From Halanaerobium congolense (lineage in GTDB: Bacteria > Bacillota > Halanaerobiia > Halanaerobiales > Halanaerobiaceae): 57,706 bases of DNA. A model generated the notes under the pieces. That model saw nothing but the letters and a program-made list of their open reading frames with translations. It was not told the origin of the DNA and searched no databases. This document shows positions 25,445 through 34,348 of the stretch, one piece after another. The stretch is taken from positions 1-57,706 of the forward strand of contig NZ_SOEF01000020.1 in NCBI RefSeq assembly GCF_004366375.1, written 5' to 3'. The stretch's first letter is position 1. Every line of letters begins with the position of its first letter. The position numbers and the translations under genes were made by a program.

Positions 25445-26341
25445 ATGAAAATTGGGATTATTGGACTGGGAGATATAGCTCAAAAAGCATATCTGCCTTT
25501 AATTACTCAGATGGAAAAAGTTGAACCATATTTTTGTACTAGAACAGAAAGTACTCTTAAACAGCTTGGCAAAAAATATAGAGTCAGTAAATTGTATAGT
25601 TCAGTAGATGATTTGTTAAAAGAGGATTTAGATGCAGCATTTGTCCACACAGCAACTCAGGCTCATTATGAAATAGCAAAAAAACTACTACAGGAAAAAA
25701 TTTCTACTTTTGTAGATAAACCTATGACCTATCATTTAGAGCAAACTGAAGAACTTATTAAACTTGCTGAAAAAAATGGAGTAATTCTAATGACAGGTTT
25801 TAATAGGCGCTATGTACCAACTTATCGTTCGCTTGTAGAAATTGAAGCTCCCAAAACAATAATAATGGAAAAAAATCGCACCTATCAACCGGGTGAAGTA
25901 CGAAAATTTATTATGGATGATTTTATTCATGTAATTGATACAATATCTTATTTGCTTGGGGAAGTAGATTTAGATAATATTAATGTTGATAAAATAATGA
26001 GAGATGATAAACTGATCCAGTCTATTTTGACTTTAAAAAATAAAGAAAATACTGCTGTTGGAATTATGAACCGTGATAATGCAATTACAGAAGAAACAGT
26101 TGAGGTAATGGGTTTTAAGCAAAAAAAGAGAATTAAAAATATAACTCAGATTATTGATTATTCTGATGGAGGGCAAAAACTTTCGCAGACTGCAGGCTGG
26201 AATAAAATGGGTTATGATCGTGGCTTTGTAGATATGATTAACGAATTTTTAAAGCGAGTAAAGGTGTGTGAAAATAACAAGAAAGAAGTGGCAGCTGACC
26301 TTTTAACCCATCGGTTAGCAGAAAAAGTTATTAATCTATAA
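25445..26341 (+). CDS. Gfo/Idh/MocA-family oxidoreductase
   Basis: This 298-residue NAD(P)-dependent dehydrogenase has the Rossmann motif GIIGLGDIAQKAYLP at residues 4-18. VDKPMTYHLEQTEELI (about 93-108) contains the conserved EKP-like lysine in the form DKP. The C-terminal beta-sheet domain contains FIMDDFIHVIDTISYLLGE. The frame is open from 25409, but GGGAGG points to the ATG at 25445. Family members act on sugars, inositols or bile pigments; the substrate cannot be told here. It separates tatD from ksgA, which are nearer in Bacillus. Confidence 0.87.
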   Translation: MKIGIIGLGDIAQKAYLPLITQMEKVEPYFCTRTESTLKQLGKKYRVSKLYSSVDDLLKEDLDAAFVHTATQAHYEIAKKLLQEKISTFVDKPMTYHLEQTEELIKLAEKNGVILMTGFNRRYVPTYRSLVEIEAPKTIIMEKNRTYQPGEVRKFIMDDFIHVIDTISYLLGEVDLDNINVDKIMRDDKLIQSILTLKNKENTAVGIMNRDNAITEETVEVMGFKQKKRIKNITQIIDYSDGGQKLSQTAGWNKMGYDRGFVDMINEFLKRVKVCENNKKEVAADLLTHRLAEKVINL

Positions 26342-26414
26342 TTTTTGCCTGGATTGAAGTAGTATAATAAAATTATAACAAATATATAATTAATTGAGGA
26401 TGATTGAAATTAAT

Positions 26415-27302
26415 ATGGAAAATAAAATTGCAACACCTTCGGCAACAAAAAAGATTCTTAGAGAACATAATTTAAGTTTAAAAAAAAGTTTAGGGCAAAA
26501 TTTTCTGGTTGATTCAAATATTATTGATATTATTACATCTGCCTCAGCTATAGATGGTGATGAATTTATTATCGAAATTGGGCCTGGTATTGGTTCTTTA
26601 ACTCAGGCAGTTTTAGAAAAACTAACTAGCGGTAAATTATTAGCAGTTGAAAAAGATGCTGCCATGGTTGAAGTATTAAAAGATATTTTTGCTGAGGAGA
26701 AAAAGTTAACTCTGCTTAATCAGGATGCACTAAAGATTAACTGGAAAGAAATAGCAGCTGAATATAATTCAGAAAATAGAAAAATAAAGCTGATTGCTAA
26801 CCTTCCTTATTATGTGACCACTCCAATTATTATGGGAGTTTTAGAAAGTGAAATCGAACTGGAACAGCTGGTTTTTATGGTACAGAAAGAAGTAGGAGAA
26901 AGAATCTGTGCTGGTCCAGAAACTAAAAAATTTGGTTCTCTAAGTGTGGCAGTCCAATATCATATGCAGCCTGAAATTGTGCATCAGGTCCCTTCATCTG
27001 TTTTTATTCCCCAGCCTGATGTTGACTCAGTTATTGTCAGCTTATCACCTTATGCGGAAAATATTTATCAGGAAGAGATAGTAAATAAAGAGTTTTTTTT
27101 TCAAATTGTTAAATCAATATTTCAGCAGCGACGAAAAACTCTGCGCAACAGCCTTAGTAAATCTGCTGTTATAAATCTTGACCGTGATCTTGTAACTAAA
27201 GCTTTAGAAGATGAAGGTATCGGGCTCAAAAAGAGAGGGGAGAAGCTCTCGATTTTTGAGATGATTTCTATCAGCAATAGAATTTATAAAATGACAAAGT
27301 AA
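26415..27302 (+). CDS. ksgA: 16S rRNA dimethyladenosine transferase KsgA (RsmA)
   Basis: KsgA dimethylates two adjacent adenines near the 3' end of 16S rRNA. From the ATG at 26415 the protein has 295 residues. LKKSLGQNFLVD is at residues 22-33, the SAM motif EIGPGIGSLT at 54-63 and the catalytic NLPYYVTTP at 129-137. FQQRRKTLRNSL lies near the C-terminus. The in-frame ATG at 26400 abuts the GAGGA and TTG at 26394 precedes it. ATG 26415 fits family N-termini but has a long 14-base spacing, so the start is not certain. Confidence 0.94.
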   Translation: MENKIATPSATKKILREHNLSLKKSLGQNFLVDSNIIDIITSASAIDGDEFIIEIGPGIGSLTQAVLEKLTSGKLLAVEKDAAMVEVLKDIFAEEKKLTLLNQDALKINWKEIAAEYNSENRKIKLIANLPYYVTTPIIMGVLESEIELEQLVFMVQKEVGERICAGPETKKFGSLSVAVQYHMQPEIVHQVPSSVFIPQPDVDSVIVSLSPYAENIYQEEIVNKEFFFQIVKSIFQQRRKTLRNSLSKSAVINLDRDLVTKALEDEGIGLKKRGEKLSIFEMISISNRIYKMTK

Positions 27303-27353
27303 TTCATTAAAAATCAAGAAAATTTTTGGGAGGAGGAGAGAGATTGGTTAAAG

Positions 27354-27518
27354 TTGAAATATGTGCTGGAAGCTGCATATAGATCAAGTATTTTTAAAGA
27401 AAGAGCCATTGTTGCTGCCCGAGTTCGAATGGGCTTGGGAATGAATTATGAAACAAATCAGGAACATAAACTTCTTTCAGAAGGAATTAGAAATTTTCTT
27501 AAGAATGATAATCAGTAA
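27354..27518 (+). CDS. Possible small protein, unrecognised
   Basis: A 54-codon frame begins at TTG 27354 and reads LKYVLEAAYRSSIFKERA and onwards with a mixed, protein-like composition (ERAIVAARVRMGLGMN in the middle, KLLSEGIRNFLKNDNQ at the end). It is in the same frame as ksgA and has no ATG before residue 26. The strong GGAGGAGG upstream is better spaced (6-8 bases) for a TTG at 27344 in another frame, which stops after 12 codons. So this may be a real small gene with odd spacing, a remnant, or chance. I do not recognise a family. Confidence 0.35.
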   Translation: MKYVLEAAYRSSIFKERAIVAARVRMGLGMNYETNQEHKLLSEGIRNFLKNDNQ

Positions 27519-27630
27519 CTATCTGCTGGATCCTCCAGTTATAAAAGCAGATGGGCTGGCAGAATGTAAAAAAACAGCTAAAGTTTATTAGTTAGAGCAG
27601 GTTAGAAATTATAATTTTAGATTAAGCTCT

Positions 27631-27659
27631 TTGCTAAATTAAGAATCTTATGATATACT
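27631..27659 (+). promoter_or_regulatory. veg promoter
   Basis: TTGCTA (27631-27636), a 17-base spacer and TATACT (27654-27659), with TG one base before the -10 box, lie 36 bases before the veg start. Confidence 0.75.
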
Positions 27660-27694
27660 AAATCTGAATTATTTTGAAAATGAGGTGATTCTTA

Positions 27695-27952
27695 ATGGAA
27701 GAAAATGTTCTAGATAAAATAAAAAAAGAAGTAAAATCTTATGTTGGGCATCGAGTTAGTGTTAAAGCAAATCGAGGTAGAAGGAAAGCAGTAGAAAAAG
27801 AAGGTGTTTTAGAAAAAACTCATGAAAATGTTTTTGTAGTGAGAATAAATGATCACAACCAAATCAGACGTTTATCTTATACTTATTCAGATCTTCTGAC
27901 AGATAATGTAATAATTAAATCTAAAGACGATGAGGTTAAGATTGGATTTTGA
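27695..27952 (+). CDS. veg: Veg family protein
   Basis: This 85-residue small protein matches Veg throughout: LDKIKKEVKSYVGHRVSVKANRGRRK, then EGVLEKTHENVFVV and RLSYTYSDLLTDNV. In Bacillus subtilis veg is strongly expressed and is reported to stimulate biofilm formation; the biochemical role is unclear. The Arg/Lys-rich N-terminal half could bind nucleic acid, which is inference. Position after ksgA is conserved. It is flanked by its own promoter and terminator. Confidence 0.93.
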   Translation: MEENVLDKIKKEVKSYVGHRVSVKANRGRRKAVEKEGVLEKTHENVFVVRINDHNQIRRLSYTYSDLLTDNVIIKSKDDEVKIGF

Positions 27953-27980
27953 TTTAAAATAGAGTAGATGAATTTAATAT

Positions 27981-28005
27981 GCAGCCTGATTTGGCTGCTT
28001 TTTTT
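27981..28005 (+). terminator. veg terminator
   Basis: GCAGCC (27981-27986) pairs with GGCTGC (27993-27998) across a 6-base loop, with T7 following. Confidence 0.9.
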
Positions 28006-28086
28006 CTGTTATTATTTAATTCAATTATTCTATAATTTAGTAAGACAATAATAATATAATCTGAAATTTTGAAAGGAGAGATAGGT

Positions 28087-29787
28087 TTGGGATTTGATAT
28101 GGCTATAGGATTACTGGGTGGTTTAGGACTCTTTATTTATGGAATGAAACAGATGAGTGAGGGTCTACAAAAAACAGCTGGTAAAAGACTACGTCATTTT
28201 TTAGCAGCCATGACTTCAAAGCCTATAATGGGAGTTGGTGTAGGGGCTTTAGTTACTTCAATTATTCAAAGTAGTAGTGCTACTACAGTAATGGTTGTTG
28301 GTTTTGTTAATGCTGGTTTAATGACTTTATTTCAGTCAATTGGAGTAATTATGGGTGCCAACATTGGTACTACAGTAACTGCTCAGTTAATTGCTTTTAA
28401 ATTAGGTGATTACGCCTTCCATGCTATTGCAATAGGTGCTTTTACATATTTATTTTCTAAAAGCAAAAAGTTTCAGTATATTGGCCAAATTTTACTTGGC
28501 TTTGGACTACTATTTTTAGGTTTGGAAACGATGGGAGATACTATGGCCCCTCTAGAGAATTCCCCAGTTTTTATTGATTGGATGGAAAACTTTTCGAAAT
28601 ATCCAATTCTAGGTATCTTAACTGGTATTATTGTCACAGTTGCAATTCAAAGTAGTTCAGCTTCATTTGGTATTTTGTTAGGTTTAGTTACAGCAGGAGT
28701 AATTCATTATGAAGCTGCAATTCCAATTCTTTTAGGTAGTAACATTGGTACAACTGTGACTGCAATTTTATCAGCAATCGGAGCTAGTTTGACTGCTAAA
28801 AGAGCAGCAGCAGCGCATTTTTTGTTTAATGTTTTAGGGGCAGCAATAATGATTGCTTTTCTTTATATTATTCCTAATTTTGGGGGGTTGTTAGAAAACC
28901 TGCTTAGAGATATTAGTGGTCTTTTTGGTCAGATGAACCCTTCTGAAGAAAGGCTTCTTGCTAATACTCATACCTTCTTTAATGTAATAAATACTTTAGT
29001 TTGGCTTCCATTTACAGGTTTTATGGTCTATTTAGTTAAGAAAATAATTCCAGGGGAAGATTTGACTTTAACTAGAGGAACTACCTTTATTGATGATAGA
29101 ATGCTGAGCACTCCTTATGTGGCTATTGATCAGGTTAAAAAAGAAATTGTGTATATGCACGGCATAGCATCTGATATGGTTTGTGATTCTGTTAAAGGTT
29201 TTCTAGATAGTGACGGAGATGTCATCAAAAAGATTAAAAGACATGAGGATATAGTAAACGAAGTTGAAGAAGAATTATTGTATTTTATTCAAAAAATTCC
29301 TCAGGCTCAGTTAAATGATATTGATATTAGAACTCTGGATAAATATTTTGCTGTAGTTGATGATATTGAAAGTATTGCTGATGATGCAAATGACATTACT
29401 GATTTTATTGAAGAGCGTTTAGATAATAGGTTAGAGTTTTCTAAAGATGCTCAGGATACAATTGAAGAGGTTTATGAGATCATTTGTGATGTATTAGATA
29501 AATCAGTTGAATTAATTGAAACTCACGATTTAGAAATTGCAGCTGAGATTCTAGAGGTTGAAGAGAGATTAGATGAAATGCAGATCCAATTTAGAAATGA
29601 AAATATCAGTAGAATAAAAAGAGCAGATAAAAAGGCTTGTGATCCTAATTCGGGAATTTTATTATTAGAAATATTGGATAGCATGGAACATATTAGTGAT
29701 CAGATGGCTGATATCGCTCATAGTATTATTGAAATATATGAAGAAAGAGAACTAAAAAGTTATGAAGATGATGTAAAAGTAGTATAA
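28087..29787 (+). CDS. Na+/phosphate cotransporter family protein (NptA/YjbB type)
   Basis: From the TTG at 28087, eight bases after AAGGAG, this is a 566-residue protein. Two inverted-repeat modules each contain the family motif: SIIQSSSATTVMVVGF with GANIGTTVTA (first), and AIQSSSASFGILLG with GSNIGTTVTA (second). About eight to nine membrane helices occupy residues 1-325. The C-terminal 220 residues are PhoU-like helices, acidic and charged. It probably moves phosphate coupled to Na+. It lies directly upstream of phoB-phoR with a terminator between, which fits a phosphate role. Confidence 0.92.
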   Translation: MGFDMAIGLLGGLGLFIYGMKQMSEGLQKTAGKRLRHFLAAMTSKPIMGVGVGALVTSIIQSSSATTVMVVGFVNAGLMTLFQSIGVIMGANIGTTVTAQLIAFKLGDYAFHAIAIGAFTYLFSKSKKFQYIGQILLGFGLLFLGLETMGDTMAPLENSPVFIDWMENFSKYPILGILTGIIVTVAIQSSSASFGILLGLVTAGVIHYEAAIPILLGSNIGTTVTAILSAIGASLTAKRAAAAHFLFNVLGAAIMIAFLYIIPNFGGLLENLLRDISGLFGQMNPSEERLLANTHTFFNVINTLVWLPFTGFMVYLVKKIIPGEDLTLTRGTTFIDDRMLSTPYVAIDQVKKEIVYMHGIASDMVCDSVKGFLDSDGDVIKKIKRHEDIVNEVEEELLYFIQKIPQAQLNDIDIRTLDKYFAVVDDIESIADDANDITDFIEERLDNRLEFSKDAQDTIEEVYEIICDVLDKSVELIETHDLEIAAEILEVEERLDEMQIQFRNENISRIKRADKKACDPNSGILLLEILDSMEHISDQMADIAHSIIEIYEERELKSYEDDVKVV

Positions 29788-29826
29788 ATTTACAAAGATT
29801 TAACATTTAAATAGACTTATTTGATT

Positions 29827-29856
29827 AGAGCCTCCTTTTTATGAGAGGCTCTTTTT
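29827..29856 (+). terminator. Terminator after the Na/Pi gene
   Basis: AGAGCCTC (29827-29834) pairs with GAGGCTCT (29845-29852) across a 10-base loop, with a T5 run following. Confidence 0.88.
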
Positions 29857-29858
29857 GC

Positions 29859-29864
29859 TATAAT
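29859..29864 (+). promoter_or_regulatory. -10 element of phoB
   Basis: TGCTATAAT gives an extended -10 TATAAT about 50 bases before phoB. The -35 region would fall in the terminator hairpin, and no good hexamer is present. Confidence 0.4.
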
Positions 29865-29914
29865 GGAGATAGTGACTTAACTAAATTAACCACAACAATC
29901 CAGGAGGATTTATA

Positions 29915-30604
29915 ATGGATAAAATTCTTGTAGTTGAAGATGAAAAAAATATTAGGGAATTAATTAAATTTAATGTTGAAAATGCAGGATATGAAGTTGA
30001 AACTGCAGCAGATGGTAAAGAGGCGATGGCAAAACTTTCTGAAGAAATTGATCTGGTAGTTTTAGATTTAATGTTACCTGAAATTGATGGAATGGAAGTC
30101 TGCAGGAGAATGAGAAGTAGTGAAGAATTGCGCCAGATCCCAATAATAATGCTGACTGCCAAAGGAGAAGAAGTTGAAAGAATTCTTGGTCTGGAGATGG
30201 GGGCAGATGATTATATGACAAAACCGTTCAGCCCGCGAGAACTAGTAGCGCGAATTAAGGCTATTTTCAGAAGAATTAAAGAATATAGAGTAGATGACGA
30301 AAAGATTAAAGATGAGATAATTGAAGTCGATAAAATTAAAATTGATATTTCAAGACATGAGGTTATTTATGAAGGCCAAAAAATAATTTTAACTCCGAAA
30401 GAATTTGAACTGCTTAGATATTTAATTATTAATCAGGGGAGAGTGTTAAGTCGCGATTTGCTTTTAGAAAAAATATGGGGCTATGAATATGCTGGAGATA
30501 CCAGGACAGTAGATGTTCACATTAGAAGAATTAGGAAAAAATTAAATTCTGATTATATTGCTACTGTTAGAGGGGTGGGATATAAATTTGTTAAAATGGA
30601 ATAA
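29915..30604 (+). CDS. phoB: Phosphate-type response regulator (PhoB/PhoP, OmpR family)
   Basis: This 229-residue regulator has a receiver domain (residues 1-115) with phospho-acceptor Asp51 in VVLDLMLPE, the acidic pair EDE at residues 8-10 and Lys in MTKPFSPREL. The C-terminal winged helix (about 135-227) contains LTPKEFELLRYL and DTRTVDVHIRRIRKKL. The histidine kinase gene follows with overlap, and the pst operon is 4.3 kb downstream behind PhoP-like boxes, so phosphate control is likely though not proven by sequence. Confidence 0.9.
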   Translation: MDKILVVEDEKNIRELIKFNVENAGYEVETAADGKEAMAKLSEEIDLVVLDLMLPEIDGMEVCRRMRSSEELRQIPIIMLTAKGEEVERILGLEMGADDYMTKPFSPRELVARIKAIFRRIKEYRVDDEKIKDEIIEVDKIKIDISRHEVIYEGQKIILTPKEFELLRYLIINQGRVLSRDLLLEKIWGYEYAGDTRTVDVHIRRIRKKLNSDYIATVRGVGYKFVKME

Positions 30605-32375
30605 GATTGGAATTAAAAATCGCTTAAGTGTTATCTTTATTGTTATTCAACTTTTAATAATTGGTCTAAGTTTTTATTATTTTAGTATTAATCATAGAGA
30701 ATTTTATTTAGAACAGGAAAAAATTAGTTTAGAACATTACTCTCAGCTAATGTTAAATAATATAGAAGAAAGTGAAATAAAAAATTTTAGCCCAAATTTA
30801 GAAGAAAAAGCAGCTGATTGGTCAGATGATTCCGAAACTAGAATTACTATTATTGCTGCAGATGGACGAGTACTGGCAGATTCACATTATGAAATATCTG
30901 AAATGGATAATCACCGTAATCGGCCTGAGGTTGTTCAGGCTGTTAGGAGTAATGATTTTGGTAATGAAATCCGTTATAGTGAAACAATTGGCGAAAAAAT
31001 GCTCTATTATGCAGTTCCAATTAATTCTGATGGAGAAATAATTGGCATTTTAAGAACTGCTCGCCCACTTTCATTTATTAGAGGTGTATTAGTTGAGGAT
31101 ATTAAAAGTTATTTATTCTTTTTTGTGATTCTTGCATTTATAACAATTATTTTGGGGTGGCGGTTAACTTATAGTATTGTAAAACCACTGGAAACAGTAA
31201 CAGAAACTGCAGAAAAAATTTCTGAAGGTGATTTAACACAACGGATACCAGTTAGAAAATATAACAGTGAGATTGAAAAATTGGCACGGATGTTTAATTA
31301 TATGGCTGATGAGCTTGAAGATAAGGTTACTGAAATATCACAGGAAAAAAACAGAATAGAAGCAATATTAGAAAGTATGGTAGATGGTGTGATTGCTGTT
31401 GATAAAGATGGTGAAATAACCTTAATTAATCCCGCTGCCAGTAGGATCTTTAATATCGAAGCTGAAAAAATTGAAGGTAAAGACTTACTCACCACACTTT
31501 TTAGTCATAGAATAGAGATGTATTTACAAAGAGCTTTTGATACAAAAAAAAGTATTAAGCGGGAAATCAAATATAAAAATCCTGAACAAAAAATTATCCA
31601 AGCTACATTTATCCCTTTGTTAGATGAAGAAGATAAAATAACTGGAGGAGTAATTGTACTTACAGATATAACTGAATTAAGAAAATTAGAAACAGTTCGT
31701 AATGATTTTGTTGCAAATGTATCTCATGAGTTGAGAACTCCTTTAACATCAATTGTAGGATATTTAGATACACTTTTAGAAAGTGATGTTGAAGATCCAG
31801 AAATAAGAAATAAATTCTTGAAAATTATTAAAGAAGAAGCTGATAGACTTTCAATTTTAATTAAAGATTTGTTAAATTTATCAGAAATAGAATCCCACAC
31901 ATTTGATTTGAAACCAGGCAGCTTTAAAAATGTATTAAATAAAGTTATAAAGTTAATGGAAAAAAATGCTGAAAAAAAAGAAATTGAACTTCAATTTGAA
32001 ATAGCAGATGATTTATCTCCTGTTTATATGGTGCGAGAGCAGATCAAGCAGGTATTAATAAATTTATTTGACAATGCTATTAAATATACTCCTAGAGCAG
32101 GCAAAATAAAGATTACAGTAAGGCAAGTAGATGATAAAGTTTATTTTTCTATTAAAGATAATGGTATGGGAATACCACAGGCTGATCAGGAAAGAATATT
32201 TGAAAGGTTTTATCGAGTTGACAAAGCCCGCAGCCGAGCTTTTGGCGGAACAGGAATTGGACTTTCTATTGTGCGAAATATTATAAAACAGCATGGCAGT
32301 GAAATTCAGGTTAAAAGTAGAGAAGGAGAAGGTAGTGAATTTTATTTTTATTTAAATACCGTTGAATCTCAATAA
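30588..32375 (+). CDS. phoR: Sensor histidine kinase (PhoR type)
   Basis: The frame is open from 30558. The TTG at 30588, eight bases after AGGGGTGGG, gives 596 residues and a 17-base overlap with phoB. Two membrane helices (about residues 11-33 and 165-185) enclose an extracytoplasmic sensor domain. HAMP follows (about 190-240), then a PAS domain (about 255-360), HisKA with His380 in VANVSHELRTPL, and an HATPase with NLFDNAIKYT, DNGMGIP and GGTGIGLSIV. This is the complete PhoR layout. It ends its unit at a terminator. Confidence 0.9.
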   Translation: MLKWNKIGIKNRLSVIFIVIQLLIIGLSFYYFSINHREFYLEQEKISLEHYSQLMLNNIEESEIKNFSPNLEEKAADWSDDSETRITIIAADGRVLADSHYEISEMDNHRNRPEVVQAVRSNDFGNEIRYSETIGEKMLYYAVPINSDGEIIGILRTARPLSFIRGVLVEDIKSYLFFFVILAFITIILGWRLTYSIVKPLETVTETAEKISEGDLTQRIPVRKYNSEIEKLARMFNYMADELEDKVTEISQEKNRIEAILESMVDGVIAVDKDGEITLINPAASRIFNIEAEKIEGKDLLTTLFSHRIEMYLQRAFDTKKSIKREIKYKNPEQKIIQATFIPLLDEEDKITGGVIVLTDITELRKLETVRNDFVANVSHELRTPLTSIVGYLDTLLESDVEDPEIRNKFLKIIKEEADRLSILIKDLLNLSEIESHTFDLKPGSFKNVLNKVIKLMEKNAEKKEIELQFEIADDLSPVYMVREQIKQVLINLFDNAIKYTPRAGKIKITVRQVDDKVYFSIKDNGMGIPQADQERIFERFYRVDKARSRAFGGTGIGLSIVRNIIKQHGSEIQVKSREGEGSEFYFYLNTVESQ

Positions 32376-32406
32376 TTAACAGCTAAAAAACAAAACATCT
32401 CATTTA

Positions 32407-32441
32407 TATCTACTTATATTAATGTGAGTAGATATTTTTTT
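32407..32441 (+). terminator. phoBR terminator
   Basis: TATCTACT (32407-32414) pairs with AGTAGATA (32427-32434) across a 12-base loop and is followed by a run of T. Confidence 0.8.
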
Positions 32442-32527
32442 CTTTAAAATAAATTATTTTAAAAATAAAAATTAACTTGTGTTCGTCATTAAAGATTAAA
32501 ATAACTGATAAAAATTAAAATTAAAAT

Positions 32528-32556
32528 TTGACACGAGAAAAATATTACTATATAAT
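32528..32556 (+). promoter_or_regulatory. Consensus promoter of the arsR operon with operator-like palindrome
   Basis: TTGACA (32528-32533), a 17-base spacer and TATAAT (32551-32556) are a perfect consensus. The start-site region carries TTAATATTAA (32565-32574), a palindrome well placed for ArsR autorepression. Confidence 0.85.
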
Positions 32557-32595
32557 CACATTAGTTAATATTAATATGAATCAAAGGAAGTGCTT

Positions 32596-32961
32596 ATGAA
32601 AAAATTACTTAACTTTTTAAAATGTATAGCTGATGAGAATCGTTTAAAAATCTTAAAATTGTTATTAGATAGTCAGTTTTGTGTGTGTCAGCTGCAGGAA
32701 TTATTAGATAAATCTCAATCTAGTGTATCCCAACACTTAAGTTATTTTAAAGAATTGAATCTCTTAAATGAAGATAAAAGTGGAAAATTGATTTATTACT
32801 CTATCGATAGAAGTGTATATGATAGTTTTTTAGCGAACTTAATATCTTTAAAAGCTAGTTCATTATCTGAATTAGAATTAGAGGATCTCGAAAATAAAAT
32901 AAATAATTTAGATACTGCAGCGGAAATTAGAACTGAAAATAAAGAGAGGGGATGTTGCTAA
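32596..32961 (+). CDS. ArsR-family metalloregulator
   Basis: This 121-residue winged-helix repressor starts at ATG 32596 after AAAGGAAG. Residues 28-33 read FCVCQL, the form of the CVC motif that binds As(III)/Sb(III) in classic ArsR. The recognition helix is QSSVSQHLSYFKEL (about 42-55). The tail ends in a Cys pair, as in some sensors with a second site. Its stop overlaps the permease start by one base, so the two are probably one operon. Arsenic sensing is inferred from the motif. Confidence 0.9.
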   Translation: MKKLLNFLKCIADENRLKILKLLLDSQFCVCQLQELLDKSQSSVSQHLSYFKELNLLNEDKSGKLIYYSIDRSVYDSFLANLISLKASSLSELELEDLENKINNLDTAAEIRTENKERGCC

Positions 32962-33917
32962 TGTTTGCAAAATTTGCTGATTTAGTAGCATATAATTTAT
33001 TTGGGCTGGAAGCAGAGACAAGACTTGGAGAATCAGTTCACTTTTTCTTCTATGATACAACAAAGATTATTTTTTTATTATCTATAATGATCTTTTTTAT
33101 TTCAATTATCAGAAGTTATTTTCCACCAGAAAAAACAAAAAAATTATTAAGTAATTATCGAAAAATAACTGGACATATAATGGCCTCACTGCTTGGGGTT
33201 GTGACACCATTTTGTTCTTGTTCTTCTGTACCGATTTTTATTGGTTTTGTAGAATCAGGTATTCCATTGGGAATTACATTTTCATTTTTAATTACTTCAC
33301 CAATTGTAAATGAGGTAGCGCTTGTGATGCTTTATACAATTTTTGGCTGGCAAATTGGAACACTCTATCTTGTCAGCGGAATTTTAGTTGGGATAATAGG
33401 TGGACTTGTAATTGAAGCTTTAGGAATGGAAAAACATGTAGAAGAATATGTTTATCAGATCAGCTCTGAAGAAAGTGAAATTGAAGAACTTGAATGGAGT
33501 GACAGAATTAATTTTGCTAAAGGAGAAGTAAAAGAAATTGTGAGCCGAGTCTGGAAATATGTTATAATTGGGATTGGAATTGGAGCTGCAATTCATGGTT
33601 ATGCACCTGCAGAATTATTAGCAGAATATGCTGGACCAAATAACCCGCTCTCTGTTATCGCCGCTGTAATTGTAGGAATACCACTTTATGCTAATGCTGT
33701 TGGAACAATTCCAATTGTAGAAGCCTTGATGGGTAAGGGAGTTGCTCTGGGAACTGCTTTAAGTTTTATGATGGCAACTACAGCTTTATCTTTACCAGCA
33801 TTGATTATCTTACGTAAAGTTATAAAACCAAAATTAATTACTGTTTTTGTAACTGTTGTTGGAATTTCAATAATTGGTGTTGGCTATATGTTTAACTTTA
33901 TTATGAGTTTGGTTTAA
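32961..33917 (+). CDS. Permease of the DUF318/ArsP (SO_0444) family
   Basis: This 318-residue membrane protein has about eight helices in two halves separated by an acidic cytoplasmic loop (about residues 155-185). GVVTPFCSCSSVPIFIGFVESGIPLG (Cys85 and Cys87) is the family hallmark, with GIPLYANAVGTIPIVEALMGKGVALG as its counterpart in the second half. Related ArsP proteins export methylated or aromatic trivalent arsenicals; other members are only known as permeases. Linkage to an ArsR with a CVC site and to a thioredoxin-like protein supports an arsenical or thiophilic substrate. ATG 32961 is chosen over the in-frame TTG at 32955 because of the GAGGGGA spacing. Confidence 0.88.
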   Translation: MFAKFADLVAYNLFGLEAETRLGESVHFFFYDTTKIIFLLSIMIFFISIIRSYFPPEKTKKLLSNYRKITGHIMASLLGVVTPFCSCSSVPIFIGFVESGIPLGITFSFLITSPIVNEVALVMLYTIFGWQIGTLYLVSGILVGIIGGLVIEALGMEKHVEEYVYQISSEESEIEELEWSDRINFAKGEVKEIVSRVWKYVIIGIGIGAAIHGYAPAELLAEYAGPNNPLSVIAAVIVGIPLYANAVGTIPIVEALMGKGVALGTALSFMMATTALSLPALIILRKVIKPKLITVFVTVVGISIIGVGYMFNFIMSLV

Positions 33918-34001
33918 AATATATTAATATCAGATACAAAAAAGATATTATATATGATAGAGAACAATTAAATTAAAAATTAAAATTTGAGGAGTGTTAT
34001 T

Positions 34002-34232
34002 ATGGAAATTACTATTTATGGACCAGGATGCAAAAATTGTGTTAGTTTAGCTGATAATGCTAAAAAAGCTTTGGCAGAAACAGGTGTTGATGCGGAAATA
34101 GTTAAAGTCGAAGACATGAAAGAAATTGCAATTGCAGGTATAATGAGTACACCTGCAATTGCAATTGATGGAGAGATTAAGATTAAAGGTAGGGTAGCTA
34201 CTGTAGATGAAATAAAAAAATTGATTTCTTAG
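34002..34232 (+). CDS. Small thioredoxin-like redox-active disulfide protein
   Basis: This 76-residue protein has the CxxC motif GPGCKNC (Cys10 and Cys13) after the first beta strand and the cis-Pro region STPAIAIDG (about residues 48-56). It fits the small archaeal/bacterial thioredoxin family typified by redox-active disulfide protein 2. The ATG at 34002 follows GAGGAGTG; the open frame from 33987 is not supported. It lies 84 bases after the permease and probably belongs to the same operon. Homologues often accompany DUF318 permeases, perhaps to deliver or reduce a thiol-bound substrate. Confidence 0.88.
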   Translation: MEITIYGPGCKNCVSLADNAKKALAETGVDAEIVKVEDMKEIAIAGIMSTPAIAIDGEIKIKGRVATVDEIKKLIS

Positions 34233-34348
34233 TATAAGTTATTATAGAATATATTTTAAAAATTATTTAGTGTACCTAATCATGATTATAATCTACAAAA
34301 ATGAAAACTTTTAAGATAAAGTCGCATGATCAAATGGAGGTTTTATTA

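Larger units (their letters stand above)
27303..27694 (+). other. 392-base spacer between ksgA and veg
   Basis: In this position Bacillus has yabG. Here there is a strong GGGAGGAGG (27328-27336), a 54-codon frame treated separately, a nested hairpin (outer arms ATCTGC 27521-27526 and GCAGAT 27547-27552; inner CTGGA/TCCAG), and the veg promoter. Nothing resembling YabG or a tRNA is visible. Confidence 0.6.

Noticed and set aside
27344-27382. 12-codon frame reading MVKVEICAGSCI
   Set aside because: It resembles the start of [2Fe-2S] thioredoxin-like proteins and has a good ribosome binding site, but stops at once and nothing downstream in any frame continues that family.
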